In this document: positions 33,184 to 42,334 of the stretch, piece by piece
Position numbering within the stretch: position 1 is the first letter of the stretch
How the letters are laid out: each line of letters opens with the position of its first letter
Source of the DNA: Nitrososphaera sp. UBA210
GTDB lineage: Archaea > Thermoproteota > Nitrososphaeria > Nitrososphaerales > Nitrososphaeraceae
Assembly: GCA_002494895.1 (NCBI GenBank)
Contig: DADA01000023.1
Coordinates: 1-55,047, forward strand
Direction of reading: 5' to 3'
Length of the DNA stretch: 55,047 bases
Notes under the pieces: generated by a model
Seen by the model: the letters and a program-made list of their open reading frames with translations, nothing else
Database searches by the model: none
What the model was told of the DNA's origin: nothing
Program-made: the position numbers and the translations under genes

Positions 33184-34254
33184 CTATGTCGTAAAGATAA
33201 AAGTATACTCTGTGTTCCCTGATATTCCGACTTTCTCGATTATTATCTTGAAAACCATCGAGCCGCCTTCGTAGTTTTGAATGCGCTCAAAAAACATGTA
33301 GCCTTCGGCTTCAGATTCGGCCACCAGACTTGAGTCAAGCCTATAATTCCCGAACACGAGGAAATGGTTGATGTTCTCATGCATATCACCGCCGTGCGTC
33401 AGGAACGATTCTTTCTCTCTGATAAAGACGCTGTCCCCGCCGTCGGTGTTCCTGGCTGTAATCCCGATTCTAACGTGATCGCCTGCCAGCTGCGCTTTGT
33501 GGGCTGTGAGCGATATCCCGCCGAGGCTCTGCGTTTCGCCAATTTCGACCGTCTCTATGGGAGGAAGCGCGGAATTAATGCACTCCATTTCTGCAACGTT
33601 TGTCGAGTCGATGAGCGGAACGCGTACGTCCTGTCCAAACGAATTAACTTCTCCGAAACCTCCCCGCACTTTTCCTTCGACAGCAATACAATCACCCTTC
33701 TCGATGCTTGAACTCAAGAGTCTCGCCTGTTGATACATTACGACTGCTCTGGAGTCATCAGATTCATCGGCCTGCCCAAATATCCTATATGTCAGCAAGA
33801 CAATACTGCTGGAACTCTGATCAACAATCTCATAGATCTTGCCGGAGATCGTTACGTTGTGGTTTGCATACTTGTCGGGGTCTGACGCAAGGATGTTAAA
33901 GCTCGCATCTGTGAATTCAAAGTTTGAAGGCAATGGGGGCTGCGCCGGAACATCGTCCGGGTCGGTGTCACCGGTATCATCATCAGCAGGGGTGGTCGGT
34001 GGTGAATCGTCTGGGGTGCTGGTTGTATCATCTCCGATTCCGGTAATCGGTCCGGGGTTAATGTCGTCAAACGAGTCGCGATCCTGACCCATATTCAAGC
34101 CTGCCCATACTGCTGCAACGACTGCTATTGACGCGACCACAGCGAGGATCACAGGTCTTGTCTTCACGATTGAAGCTACCCTGTCCACTACCCCCTCACT
34201 CCCGGTTTTCAAGATTGTATTCGCTTGAATCTGCCACGCTATAAAGTGCGGCAA
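33184..34254 (-). CDS. Membrane-anchored protein with OB-like and DUF4352-like domains
   Basis: This 356-residue protein has one N-terminal membrane helix (VILAVVASIAVVAAVWAGL). A Pro/Thr/Asp-rich linker (about residues 70-108) follows, and then two domains. The first is OB-fold-like (NVTISGKIYEIVDQ; GDCIAVEGKVRG), about 115-215. The second is a DUF4352-type beta sandwich (GGISLTAHKAQL ... HVRIGITARNTDGGD). The long frame starts at TTG 34252-34254, but a start a few codons before the helix is as plausible. It is divergent from the large surface protein. Confidence 0.65.
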   Translation of the reverse strand: MPHFIAWQIQANTILKTGSEGVVDRVASIVKTRPVILAVVASIAVVAAVWAGLNMGQDRDSFDDINPGPITGIGDDTTSTPDDSPPTTPADDDTGDTDPDDVPAQPPLPSNFEFTDASFNILASDPDKYANHNVTISGKIYEIVDQSSSSIVLLTYRIFGQADESDDSRAVVMYQQARLLSSSIEKGDCIAVEGKVRGGFGEVNSFGQDVRVPLIDSTNVAEMECINSALPPIETVEIGETQSLGGISLTAHKAQLAGDHVRIGITARNTDGGDSVFIREKESFLTHGGDMHENINHFLVFGNYRLDSSLVAESEAEGYMFFERIQNYEGGSMVFKIIIEKVGISGNTEYTFIFTT

Positions 34255-34459
34255 GTATCTCTTTGATACTTAGCCAACGCGCAACAAGGGCCAGGCACGA
34301 AATCATGTATATAATGATATGTAAGTATGATGATAACATTACATAGCATCTCGTGTTGAGAAAAATCGGTCTCGCATCTTGCTTCATCGGGCAGGCTGTT
34401 TGTATACGTAACACACATGAAGAGGCTAATCAAGCTGGCGGGGCTAAAATTCAAAAGCC

Positions 34460-37366
34460 TTGGCTAATAGAAACAAGAGACTAGATGTTGCGGTAGTATT
34501 GACTGTAGTTCTGATAACATGTATGCTAACGCTTGGCCCTCTTCAATTTGCCGCAAGAAATGCTCTTGCGCAGCAACAGATTGCAACGGTAGGTGATGAC
34601 GTCTCGGTCCGTCTGAATCTTACTCCATCGATAGTGGAATTCGGTGAGGCTTCACACGATATAGGGTTTGTGCAGCTTGTATCCAATAGTACTGGGGAGC
34701 CCCTTCTTGCATCAAGGGACATAGAGATCGAGCTGACCTCTAGCAGCGAAGGAATCGCGTCAGTTCCAGCCAGGGTTACCATTTCAAAAGGAACTGACTA
34801 CGCGCGGTTCGCAGTAGCTGTGACAGATCTGAAAGGCGAGTCAGAGATCTCGGCTCTGTTCGGCAACCAAATAGTCACCAAGACTTTTGCGGTTGTGGAA
34901 GCAGGCAGCCAGATTCCTAACGACATTAACCTAATTGTCGACCTGCCTTCCAGCAGGATGCAGATAGGATCAGAGATGCCTGTATCTGTCTACCTCGAAA
35001 ACAATGGCGAGATCGTGCAAGCACCTGAAGATCTTGAAGTTACTTTCGATTACGAAAGGTCGCTTATCCGACTGAGCTCTAGCAGCGTTGTCATCGAGAA
35101 GGGCAGCTACTATGCACTTACCACTGCCAGGTCGCTGGAAAAGTCTGGGAACGCCTTCATCAAGGCCTCGAGCAGTAATCCTGTTCTTGACACCGTCACT
35201 ACCATAGAAGTATCTCAGACGCAGCCTGCCTCAATCAAACTCTATGTATTTCCAGACAAAGTAGCCAGGAGCGAAAGGACGGTTGATGTCTTTGTAGGTC
35301 TGGCCGATGCTGCAGGAACTCCAACTGTTGCTTCAAATGACATCAAACTTGACATGTTTGCAAGCTCACTGGGTGTGCAAAACATCGGCTCTGCCAACGC
35401 CGTAATAAAGAAGGGTGAATATGGCTTTTACATGAAGCAGTCGATAGTATTTTTCGGAGCACAGAACGTTACCATAGGCGCTACAGTGCCGGGCCTGGGA
35501 GTAAGCACGGATAATTTTGAAGTCGTTGACGAACCTCTCGTTGCCAGTCACCCCAAAGCGCTGAACAAGCAACTGATAGTGTCTGTAGTCACCGCCGGAA
35601 CGCCAAGCGACGCTACCTCGGTGGTAAGTTATCAGGTAAATGCAGTTGAAGAGGACGCTGACGATGACGCTGATGTGAACGGAGACGGCGAAGTGGACGA
35701 CGACGATAAACATGCCATAGACGAGTTAGATGAAGGCGGCCTTTATCCGATCGAATCCAGCCTGCTATACTCCACAAATCAGGGGAACCTGAATGTGGTC
35801 ACAAGCGATGTCAGCATTCTAAGGGTGACTGATACCGGATCGATTACCCCCGGTGGTTCATACGGAACTGCGACTGTGGCCAGCGGTCGCCAGCCTGGCT
35901 CGGTGACCGTATCTGTTTCGCTTGCGAACATGGCTTCCAGCTCAAATTCGATGGAAGTGACAGGCGGCCTGACCCCCGTCCAGACACAGATATACTCGCC
36001 TGCGGGTTTGGCGGCAGACGAAAACTACAGAGTACCCTTCAACCAGGAAGGAAGCGCCGATCTATTCGTACTGACGCTTGACTCTTCTGGCAGACCGGCG
36101 AGATCAGAAGACGGAGTCGAGTACCTGGTAAAGCCAACGAACGAACTGACGCAAATTGCCCCCGATGGGACGTTTGCCAGCTTGAAGATTCAAAGCAGCC
36201 AATTTTCAGAGTCAGAGTCAACAGCCGAAATCTCTGCCATCCCTGTTGGAGTGAATTCAGATAATCTACTGACAGTACAATCAACATTCCACACCATATT
36301 TTTCAGCAGCATCACCGGAAAGGTATCATTTCCAGCCGACAGCATCATCGGCTTTAGCAAGGCGCACCCGATAGGCCTGGTACAGCTCACAGACACGTTC
36401 GGAAATCCGCTCCTTGCGTCGGAGGATGTCAGGGTAATGCTGACTTCATCGCGCTCTGGAACTCTCCCTGTCACGTCGATTACGATACCGATGAGAAAAT
36501 CATTCGCAACCTTTGATTTAGTGACGGCAGGCAGGTCAGAAAGCCTTACCATATCTTCACATGCTGAAGGAATACGATCCACTTCGCTTGAAATTGACTC
36601 TGTCCTGGCAGACCTGTCCGGGTCGTTTGTACCGGGAGATGTGCTTGCAGCTACTCAGCCAAGCATCGTCGCTGTCGCCACCGATGAAGGCACCAGCGTT
36701 CTTTGGGGAGTACCATCTTCATTTCAGATAGCTAGCAAGGAAGACAAGGCCACTACCTTCGATCCAGTCACTAGCAAATACATCGCCAAAGCGGAAGTAG
36801 TTGCTCCAAGGCCAGGGAACTTCACAATAGATGTAACCTTACTCAAGGACGGTTTCAAGCCTGCAAGACTTTCCAGCACCATGACCTTTGAAGCATACCA
36901 GATCCCTCTGACACTTGCACTGTTCCATGATGCGCCCTCGATAGAGTACGGTCAGTCGGTCATGATGAGCATAAGGGTTGTCGATGCGAACTCAAAGCCG
37001 GTGACAGATGCCATCGTCAGGATTAATCCAGGACCTAACGCAACCGCCGTTCCTACCACTGCAACGACTGATGCAAATGGCTTGGTGACCTTTGAATATA
37101 CTCCAACCGGACCTGAAGCAAGGGGAATAGTTATCGCAACCGCAGAAAAGGCAGGATACACGATGGGCCTCAAGACAACTAATTTTGAGGTAGAGAATGT
37201 GCCCCTGGTGCTACCTCAATGGCTGATGTTCGGAATAGTAGGTGCCGTGGCCGCCGCAGCTGGCGGTGGGGGAATCTATTACGTAAAGAGACCTAAGGTA
37301 GAGCAGCCCGTACGGCGACAGAGGGCGAGAAGGGTAACCGAAAACGAAGAAGAATTCAGCGAATAA
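34460..37366 (+). CDS. Large multi-Ig surface protein with calcium-loop insertion
   Basis: This 968-residue protein has a signal peptide (residues 10-36). Tandem beta-sandwich repeats include one near residues 50-150 (TPSIVEFGEASHDIGFVQL) whose pattern recurs near 615-715 (FPADSIIGFSKAHPIGLVQL), both with an LLAS(R/E)D core. A dockerin/EF-hand-like loop DVNGDGEVDDDD sits near residue 405 inside an acidic stretch. A C-terminal invasin-type Big-1-like domain with TDANGLVTF is followed by a membrane helix (WLMFGIVGAVAAAAGGGGIYY) and an Arg-rich cytoplasmic tail. Start TTG 34460. It is probably an S-layer-associated or adhesion protein. Confidence 0.75.
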   Translation: MANRNKRLDVAVVLTVVLITCMLTLGPLQFAARNALAQQQIATVGDDVSVRLNLTPSIVEFGEASHDIGFVQLVSNSTGEPLLASRDIEIELTSSSEGIASVPARVTISKGTDYARFAVAVTDLKGESEISALFGNQIVTKTFAVVEAGSQIPNDINLIVDLPSSRMQIGSEMPVSVYLENNGEIVQAPEDLEVTFDYERSLIRLSSSSVVIEKGSYYALTTARSLEKSGNAFIKASSSNPVLDTVTTIEVSQTQPASIKLYVFPDKVARSERTVDVFVGLADAAGTPTVASNDIKLDMFASSLGVQNIGSANAVIKKGEYGFYMKQSIVFFGAQNVTIGATVPGLGVSTDNFEVVDEPLVASHPKALNKQLIVSVVTAGTPSDATSVVSYQVNAVEEDADDDADVNGDGEVDDDDKHAIDELDEGGLYPIESSLLYSTNQGNLNVVTSDVSILRVTDTGSITPGGSYGTATVASGRQPGSVTVSVSLANMASSSNSMEVTGGLTPVQTQIYSPAGLAADENYRVPFNQEGSADLFVLTLDSSGRPARSEDGVEYLVKPTNELTQIAPDGTFASLKIQSSQFSESESTAEISAIPVGVNSDNLLTVQSTFHTIFFSSITGKVSFPADSIIGFSKAHPIGLVQLTDTFGNPLLASEDVRVMLTSSRSGTLPVTSITIPMRKSFATFDLVTAGRSESLTISSHAEGIRSTSLEIDSVLADLSGSFVPGDVLAATQPSIVAVATDEGTSVLWGVPSSFQIASKEDKATTFDPVTSKYIAKAEVVAPRPGNFTIDVTLLKDGFKPARLSSTMTFEAYQIPLTLALFHDAPSIEYGQSVMMSIRVVDANSKPVTDAIVRINPGPNATAVPTTATTDANGLVTFEYTPTGPEARGIVIATAEKAGYTMGLKTTNFEVENVPLVLPQWLMFGIVGAVAAAAGGGGIYYVKRPKVEQPVRRQRARRVTENEEEFSE

Positions 37367-37400
37367 TTCTTGCGCGAGTGCTGGCAGAGACTAGGCGAGC

Positions 37401-37616
37401 CTAGGCTTCCAGCTGCTCCGCCTTTTCTGTCATGGCGTTCTCCGAAGCCCGTCCAGCCGACTCGAGATTCTGCTCAGAGTACTTGCGGATATAGTCAAGC
37501 ATTGCTTCTTCCAGGGCATTCTTAAAATCGCCTTTCTTGAGCCCGTGCCTGCTGTAAATGACATGACGGAACTCCTTGACGAGCTTGTCGTCAATCTTTG
37601 CATTTATTATAGCCAC
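37401..37616 (-). CDS. Ribbon-helix-helix-like small protein, paralogue 1
   Basis: This 71-residue protein opens with the beta strand MAIINAKIDDKLVKEFRHV followed by two helices (GLKKGDFKNALEEAMLDYI), the ribbon-helix-helix layout. A Glu/Ala-rich tail follows. Start is GTG 37614-37616. It is about 65% identical by eye to the next small gene over their shared 45 residues. The promoter carries a 7-bp inverted repeat next to its TATA box, as expected for autoregulation. Thaumarchaea have many such paralogues. Confidence 0.7.
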   Translation of the reverse strand: MAIINAKIDDKLVKEFRHVIYSRHGLKKGDFKNALEEAMLDYIRKYSEQNLESAGRASENAMTEKAEQLEA

Positions 37617-37625
37617 TTAACCATC

Positions 37626-37645
37626 CCGCATCTAGCTTGATGCGG
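37626..37645. promoter_or_regulatory. Inverted repeat in the RHH-1 promoter
   Basis: CCGCATC (37626-37632) and GATGCGG (37639-37645) form a 7-bp inverted repeat with a 6-nt spacer. It lies between the TATA-like CTTTATATTTATCC (37647-37660, minus strand) and the GTG start of the RHH gene at 37616. It is a candidate operator. Confidence 0.45.
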
Positions 37646-37717
37646 ATAAATATAAAGACATATGTTTAACACTGATATGAGTATACAGCTCTATGTTACA
37701 TGCTTGAACTACATATC

Positions 37718-37888
37718 TTAGGGGGCACTAATTTTCTTGGCGTTCTCTGAGTTTTTCTGGACATAGTCCCTTATCGCTTCCTCAAGTGCCTTGGTAAGGT
37801 CGCCCTTCTTGAGACCGTACTTGACGTATACAACATGCCTAAAGTCCTTGAGAAGCTTGTCGTCAATTCTCGCGTTAATCAAAGACAT
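37718..37888 (-). CDS. Ribbon-helix-helix-like small protein, paralogue 2
   Basis: This 56-residue RHH-like protein is read from ATG 37886-37888 (MSLINARIDDKLLKDFRHVV). The frame extends 21 codons upstream, but a TTTATATAAAG box centred 28 nt before this ATG makes the shorter start likely. It shares IDDKL(V/L)K(E/D)FRHV and GLKKGD(F/L) with paralogue 1. It could homodimerise on DNA or pair with its paralogue. An 11-bp repeat AACTACATATC flanks the gene on both sides (37707-37717 and 37939-37949). Confidence 0.7.
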   Translation of the reverse strand: MSLINARIDDKLLKDFRHVVYVKYGLKKGDLTKALEEAIRDYVQKNSENAKKISAP

Positions 37889-37959
37889 GAGAAGATGGTA
37901 ACAAATGCCTTTATATAAACATACCTGTATGAGTGTATAACTACATATCATGAATAGGT

Positions 37960-38688
37960 CTATGATAGGATGCTGAAAAAGAGTGCGAGCAGGTCTCCGG
38001 CGATTAGCATTGTGACCAGGCCAGCTCCCATGAAGAGGAGGAAAGGCGTGGCCGAAGTCACCCAGACATCCTTCTTTGTTTCGTATTCTGCTGTCTCTGC
38101 CGGTTTGGGGGCAAAATCGAACTGTCTTCTTCCATTGACCACCCTCTCTATTGAAAATGCGTACTTTGGGCTCGCTGACCTGTGGCCGATCATGACAGCA
38201 ATGATTTTCTTTGAGGCCGGTTCGTGCTGAAGCCCTTCAAATAGCCTGTCCTTGTGTGCCAGGTTCCGCAGCAGGTTCCAGAAAATCTGTGTCATTGAAA
38301 GTATTACGGCATTGGTAAGGACGATGAGCGGCGAAAAGGGATGGAACGAAGCCGCTGTCTCGGTTAAGCCGAAAAGAGGACCGTCATCGTAGATAGGCAG
38401 GATCGCCGCAAAAGTGATGAGAGCCAGCATGTCAGCGCCTCCGAAAAGGCCGCCTCTGTAAATCCCATACGAAACTGCAGCTGCTATCCCTATCGAAGTG
38501 GCTGTCAGGATTCCCTCTCCCTGGGTAGAGGGAAAATCGAAAATGTAAATGATGCCCGCTATGGAAGCAAAGACGATCCACAAAAGGTCGCTGACTGATC
38601 TCTTTCTCAAATCAAAGTACGACGCGCAAGCGAACATGCCTAGAGCAAGGGCCACTCTGACGAGCTCGAAATCTGCTACGAGCTGCAC
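37960..38688 (-). CDS. Type IV prepilin/preflagellin peptidase (A24 family)
   Basis: This 242-residue membrane aspartyl protease cleaves class III signal peptides of archaellins and pilins on the inner face of the membrane. The two catalytic aspartates are visible: D26 in SYFDLRKRSVSD and D86 in the GxGD-type FGGADMLAL. Seven or so hydrophobic segments flank a central soluble loop (about residues 140-205). A final membrane helix closes it. Start is GTG 38686-38688. No pilin gene is adjacent, though class III-type substrates elsewhere are expected. Confidence 0.82.
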   Translation of the reverse strand: MQLVADFELVRVALALGMFACASYFDLRKRSVSDLLWIVFASIAGIIYIFDFPSTQGEGILTATSIGIAAAVSYGIYRGGLFGGADMLALITFAAILPIYDDGPLFGLTETAASFHPFSPLIVLTNAVILSMTQIFWNLLRNLAHKDRLFEGLQHEPASKKIIAVMIGHRSASPKYAFSIERVVNGRRQFDFAPKPAETAEYETKKDVWVTSATPFLLFMGAGLVTMLIAGDLLALFFSILS

Positions 38689-38756
38689 GAGCTTTATCGA
38701 AGAGTAATTTTATTTATCCTTTAGCGAGTTGCCTTTATGACACAACTTTGCCGTGC

Positions 38757-39902
38757 TCAGACAAATGGCTCTTTGAACGAGACTATTAGTTTCGCTATCT
38801 CGGGCCTCATGAGATGCTCTGCTGGGATCTCGCCAGAGCTCACCATCTTTCTCATTTTGGTGCCGCTCAACTCTTCCCTTACTTCAGCTCCATGAGGACA
38901 GTTTCGCTCATTAGCATAGCCGAGGCATTTCTTGCAGTAGTAGAAGGCAGGGAAGAAGACCGGCCGAATCTCCAGGTCCTCATAATCTCCGAATATCTCC
39001 TGAGCGGCAAATGGATGGTAGTAGCTGCCAACCCCTGCATGGTCGCGACCCACGATAAAGTGAGAGCAACCAAAGTTCTTCCTCATTATGGCATGATGAA
39101 TCGCTTCTTTGGGCCCGGCATACCTCATTTCGGTGTGCAAAGTCACGAGCATGGCCCTCTCTCGCGGGTAATAATTTTCGATCAGGGACTCGTATGCTGC
39201 CAGTATTACCTCGTCCTTAAAGTCTCCCTGCTTTTTCTTGCCTATCAAGGGGTTCAGGAAAAGGCCGTCGAAAACATTCAGGGCGGCTTTTTGCAGCATT
39301 TCATGAGCTACGTGAGGCACATTTCTTGTCTGGAAGCCAACGGTCGTCCGCCAGCCCTTTTTCGCTATCTCCTCCCTTGTCTCAGAAGGCGTTTTCCTGT
39401 ATTTCCTGATAGCAGACCGGGCTATCCTTTTCGCAACATCGATTTTTCCTCCAATGAGAACGTTCTTCATATTGATCATCTTGTCAACTCCGGGATGCTT
39501 GGGGTCGTCGGTCTGGTACACTGCCCTTGCGCTGCCAAGTTTGTCGAACGGATATGCTTCTTCCACATGAAGCAGGGCGAAACTTTCTCCGCCGGATGCC
39601 AGAAGCACTTCGCCGGCTTGCTTCATCCTGATTGACGTTTCCTCATCGACGTCGAGCACAATTGGGACCGTCCAAGCAAGTCCGTTTCTCAGCCTTCCTG
39701 ACGATACCACGCTTTCAAAGTCATCCCTCCCAAGGAATCCTTCGAGCGGGCTGAATACCCCGTCCGCGATATTTTCTATATCGTTTCTGAGATCGCTGCT
39801 CACCTGCACAATGGGCATTCCGCCGTCAAAGTTCTTGCCAGTAAATCTGCTTACCAGCCTGCCTCCGTGAGGCAGTGGAATCGAACCATTTCCCGCCAAC
39901 AA
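38757..39902 (-). CDS. sat: Sulfate adenylyltransferase (ATP sulfurylase)
   Basis: Sat makes adenosine 5'-phosphosulfate (APS) from sulfate and ATP. The 381-residue homo-oligomeric type shows the QTRNVPHVAHEML nucleotide motif near residue 198, GRDHAGVGSYYHPFAAQEIF near 283, and a CKKCLGYANERNCPH zinc-like loop near 325. The TTG start at 39900-39902 is 3 nt after the APS reductase stop, so the two form an operon. Direction is assimilatory, feeding the SelD-like and SUF-dependent sulfur steps. Confidence 0.95.
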   Translation of the reverse strand: MLAGNGSIPLPHGGRLVSRFTGKNFDGGMPIVQVSSDLRNDIENIADGVFSPLEGFLGRDDFESVVSSGRLRNGLAWTVPIVLDVDEETSIRMKQAGEVLLASGGESFALLHVEEAYPFDKLGSARAVYQTDDPKHPGVDKMINMKNVLIGGKIDVAKRIARSAIRKYRKTPSETREEIAKKGWRTTVGFQTRNVPHVAHEMLQKAALNVFDGLFLNPLIGKKKQGDFKDEVILAAYESLIENYYPRERAMLVTLHTEMRYAGPKEAIHHAIMRKNFGCSHFIVGRDHAGVGSYYHPFAAQEIFGDYEDLEIRPVFFPAFYYCKKCLGYANERNCPHGAEVREELSGTKMRKMVSSGEIPAEHLMRPEIAKLIVSFKEPFV

Positions 39903-39905
39903 CCA

Positions 39906-40652
39906 TCACTCTGGCGCGCTTTTCCTTCTTGTTGGAAAGTGTATGCCGCATTCCTTGTTGGACGCGTTTTCCCACCACCATCTCCCCGATCTCGGATCGT
40001 CTCCAGCCATAACTGCCCGCGTACAGGGCTCACATCCGATGCTGGGATACCCCATGTCATGCAGCTTGTTGTATGGAATCTCGTTCTTGCGGATATAGTC
40101 CCAGACCGCGTCTGAAGTCCAGTCCGCAAGCGGGTTTATCTTTACGATGCCTCCGTGCGAGCCATCAATCTCGATCTTTTTCGTTGAGGCCCTTGTTTCG
40201 ACCTGGTCCCTGCGCAGGCCGGTGATCCAGCCATCAAGCTTCATCAGCGCCCTGTTCAGGGGCCGGACTTTTCTTATCTCGCAGCACATCTTGCGGTTCT
40301 CCACGCTGTCGTACATGAGGTTCATCCCCCTGGTTCTGACCATTTCTTCAACCTCGAACTGGTCAGGAAAATACACCTCTATCTGGATGCCATACCTCGC
40401 CCTGATGGCGTCCATGACGTCATAGGTTTCCTGGTTGAGGCGCCCGGTGTCCAGGGTGAAGACCTTGGTCTTGCTGACGTCGATTTTAGCCAGCATGTCA
40501 ATTATCACGACATCCTCCGCGCCAAAACTTGACGCAAGGGCCACCTTGCTGCCGTACGTGTCAATTGCCCATCGCAGGACCTGCTGGGCGGTCTTGCCCT
40601 CGAATTCTTCCGCCAGCTGCTCGAGTTGCAAAGGGGTGGGTCTGGACAGCAT
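39906..40652 (-). CDS. cysH: APS (adenylylsulfate) reductase, CysH family
   Basis: This 248-residue thioredoxin-dependent reductase converts APS to sulfite. Cys123-Cys124 and C207/C210 (KMCCEIRKVR and IGCEPCTRA) ligate a 4Fe-4S cluster, which marks APS rather than PAPS specificity. Catalytic Cys235 sits in NKECGIHF. The PP-loop-like SFGAEDVVI (residues 42-50) binds the nucleotide. Start is ATG 40650-40652. It is first in the sat operon. Divergent from the SelD-like gene, with 156 nt of shared promoter region. Confidence 0.93.
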   Translation of the reverse strand: MLSRPTPLQLEQLAEEFEGKTAQQVLRWAIDTYGSKVALASSFGAEDVVIIDMLAKIDVSKTKVFTLDTGRLNQETYDVMDAIRARYGIQIEVYFPDQFEVEEMVRTRGMNLMYDSVENRKMCCEIRKVRPLNRALMKLDGWITGLRRDQVETRASTKKIEIDGSHGGIVKINPLADWTSDAVWDYIRKNEIPYNKLHDMGYPSIGCEPCTRAVMAGDDPRSGRWWWENASNKECGIHFPTRRKSAPE

Positions 40653-40808
40653 GTATGAAATTGGGAGCCAAAGTCCTTATAATATTTGTTCCCGGAATTC
40701 TTGTTACATCGGTGCATAATCCGAGCCGGAATTTGTACGTAGTAGGCAAGACATGACAAGGGTTCTATTGTAGAAGTTTGTTTATTAACCAGTATTCTTC
40801 TATATATT

Positions 40809-42272
40809 GTGAAAAATACTCTAGCTGTAGTGATTACTGGGGAGAGATTGTGGTTGCTTGATAATTTTTGGGATCATATCGACAAGTACAGGAGGCTAGG
40901 ATTTGATCCGCTGAAGTGGATTGCGACCTGCTCGAACGAAGTAGATCCACTTGTCCTAAAGACCGCGCTGAATGACATCAAGAGAAGCTCGGTTAAACTC
41001 ACACCTTCATGGTTTGAGCAGTTCTACCATATCGATGGCAAATCTCCAGAACTCACTAGGCGCGTCTTTGGCCTGACAGGTCCTGTTGTGGACAAAGAAG
41101 TCGAAGTAAAAAGGGCCCTTGCTATCCTCAGGATACATTCCGGAGTAGGCGAAAATCCGCAGTCGCTATCAGATTCTCTGCAGGCATTCCTCAAAGTATT
41201 CAACACAAAGGTCTCGGCAACATGCTCATCTGCCTTGCTGACAGAGCACCTTGACGCGCAGTTCGCGATGTTTGACTACATCGATCTCCATCGAGGAGAC
41301 AAAGTGGGATACATGCCTGCGGTCACTGCCGCAACACAGGTGACAGACGTCACCAGGGCGCCTGATGCGGATATCCACACCAACATAGCCATTGCAGCTG
41401 CGATCGAGTCATTGAACTTGCTTGGTTGCGGCGTCTCGTCTGCATTCAAACTCTTCCCGGCATATGACGCTCCATCGGAAGATATTCTTGATCGAATCAG
41501 ATCAAACCTTGATGCGATTACGTCCCGCTACAACCTTGCTATGGAAGACTATAACTCTCTAAAGATCGGCAAGCTATTTTACGGTACCACCGCGATGGCA
41601 ACGACCACCAAAGAGTTGCCTACGAAATATGATCAGCTAGACGAAGGGATGGAAATCATTGTCACCAACAAGTTTGGAGGCCTTCCAGCTGTGAGTCTCT
41701 ACACCCTTGGGCGCATGGATTCTGAGAATATTATCAAGTACGAGACGAATAACGTTTCTTTCGAGGCGATAGGTCTCGCAAGGGACGAAGCCATAAAGAA
41801 CCTGAGCGAACCGCACTTCGCGCTAGGCAAGATAATCGCGAAATATTGCCCAGACTATGGCCTGCCTTTTGACAAGAGTTCGCACATTATGGCGGTTTAT
41901 CCCGTAGGATCGAAAGGCATTCTTGCAATAGGCGCGCTGGCAGGGCTGTCGAATTCGCAGATCGTCATTAATGAGCTCCCGGTCAGGGACGAAGAGATTG
42001 CAAAGTTTGCAACCAAGGAGTTCCTTGTAGAGAACGCGACGGCCTCCGTTAACGGATGCAACCTAATTGTTGCCTCAAAAGACGCGGGAGCTCTTATTAT
42101 GGAAGACCTGAGCAAGCACAACTTTGCTCCCATGCGGATCGGGTCCATTTCAAAGAAGGGCATCGCCTCTGTCGTATTCGAAACGAAGGAAAGCATTTAC
42201 CAGTACGTGGCTTCAAGGAAAAAAATCGATCAGCTATCAGCCCCCGTCCAGCAACAGCCTCCTGCAAGCTAG
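40809..42272 (+). CDS. SelD/AIR-synthase-related putative sulfur metabolism protein
   Basis: This 487-residue protein has the two-half AIR synthase/SelD fold. The first half has GDKVGYMPAVTAATQVTDV-type strands and VVDKEVEVKRALAILRIHSGVGENPQ near residue 105. The second half has GMEIIVTNKFGGLPAV near 285 (compare GDxLILTKPLG of SelD) and GSKGILAIGALAGLSNSQIVINELPV near 375. The catalytic Cys/Lys loop of true SelD is not evident, so selenophosphate synthesis is unlikely. It lies divergently next to sat-cysH, suggesting a sulfur role. GTG start 40809, about 24 nt after a TTTATTAA box. Confidence 0.6.
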   Translation: MKNTLAVVITGERLWLLDNFWDHIDKYRRLGFDPLKWIATCSNEVDPLVLKTALNDIKRSSVKLTPSWFEQFYHIDGKSPELTRRVFGLTGPVVDKEVEVKRALAILRIHSGVGENPQSLSDSLQAFLKVFNTKVSATCSSALLTEHLDAQFAMFDYIDLHRGDKVGYMPAVTAATQVTDVTRAPDADIHTNIAIAAAIESLNLLGCGVSSAFKLFPAYDAPSEDILDRIRSNLDAITSRYNLAMEDYNSLKIGKLFYGTTAMATTTKELPTKYDQLDEGMEIIVTNKFGGLPAVSLYTLGRMDSENIIKYETNNVSFEAIGLARDEAIKNLSEPHFALGKIIAKYCPDYGLPFDKSSHIMAVYPVGSKGILAIGALAGLSNSQIVINELPVRDEEIAKFATKEFLVENATASVNGCNLIVASKDAGALIMEDLSKHNFAPMRIGSISKKGIASVVFETKESIYQYVASRKKIDQLSAPVQQQPPAS

Positions 42273-42334
42273 CTTTTCCGGCAATAATTTTCCATCTAGC
42301 AGATGTTAATATAAACCGAATACGATATGCAACC

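Noticed and set aside
42056..42334. N-terminal extension of the HIT gene
   Set aside because: It overlaps the SelD-like gene in another frame, and HIT similarity starts at the ATG 42335 with its own TATA box.
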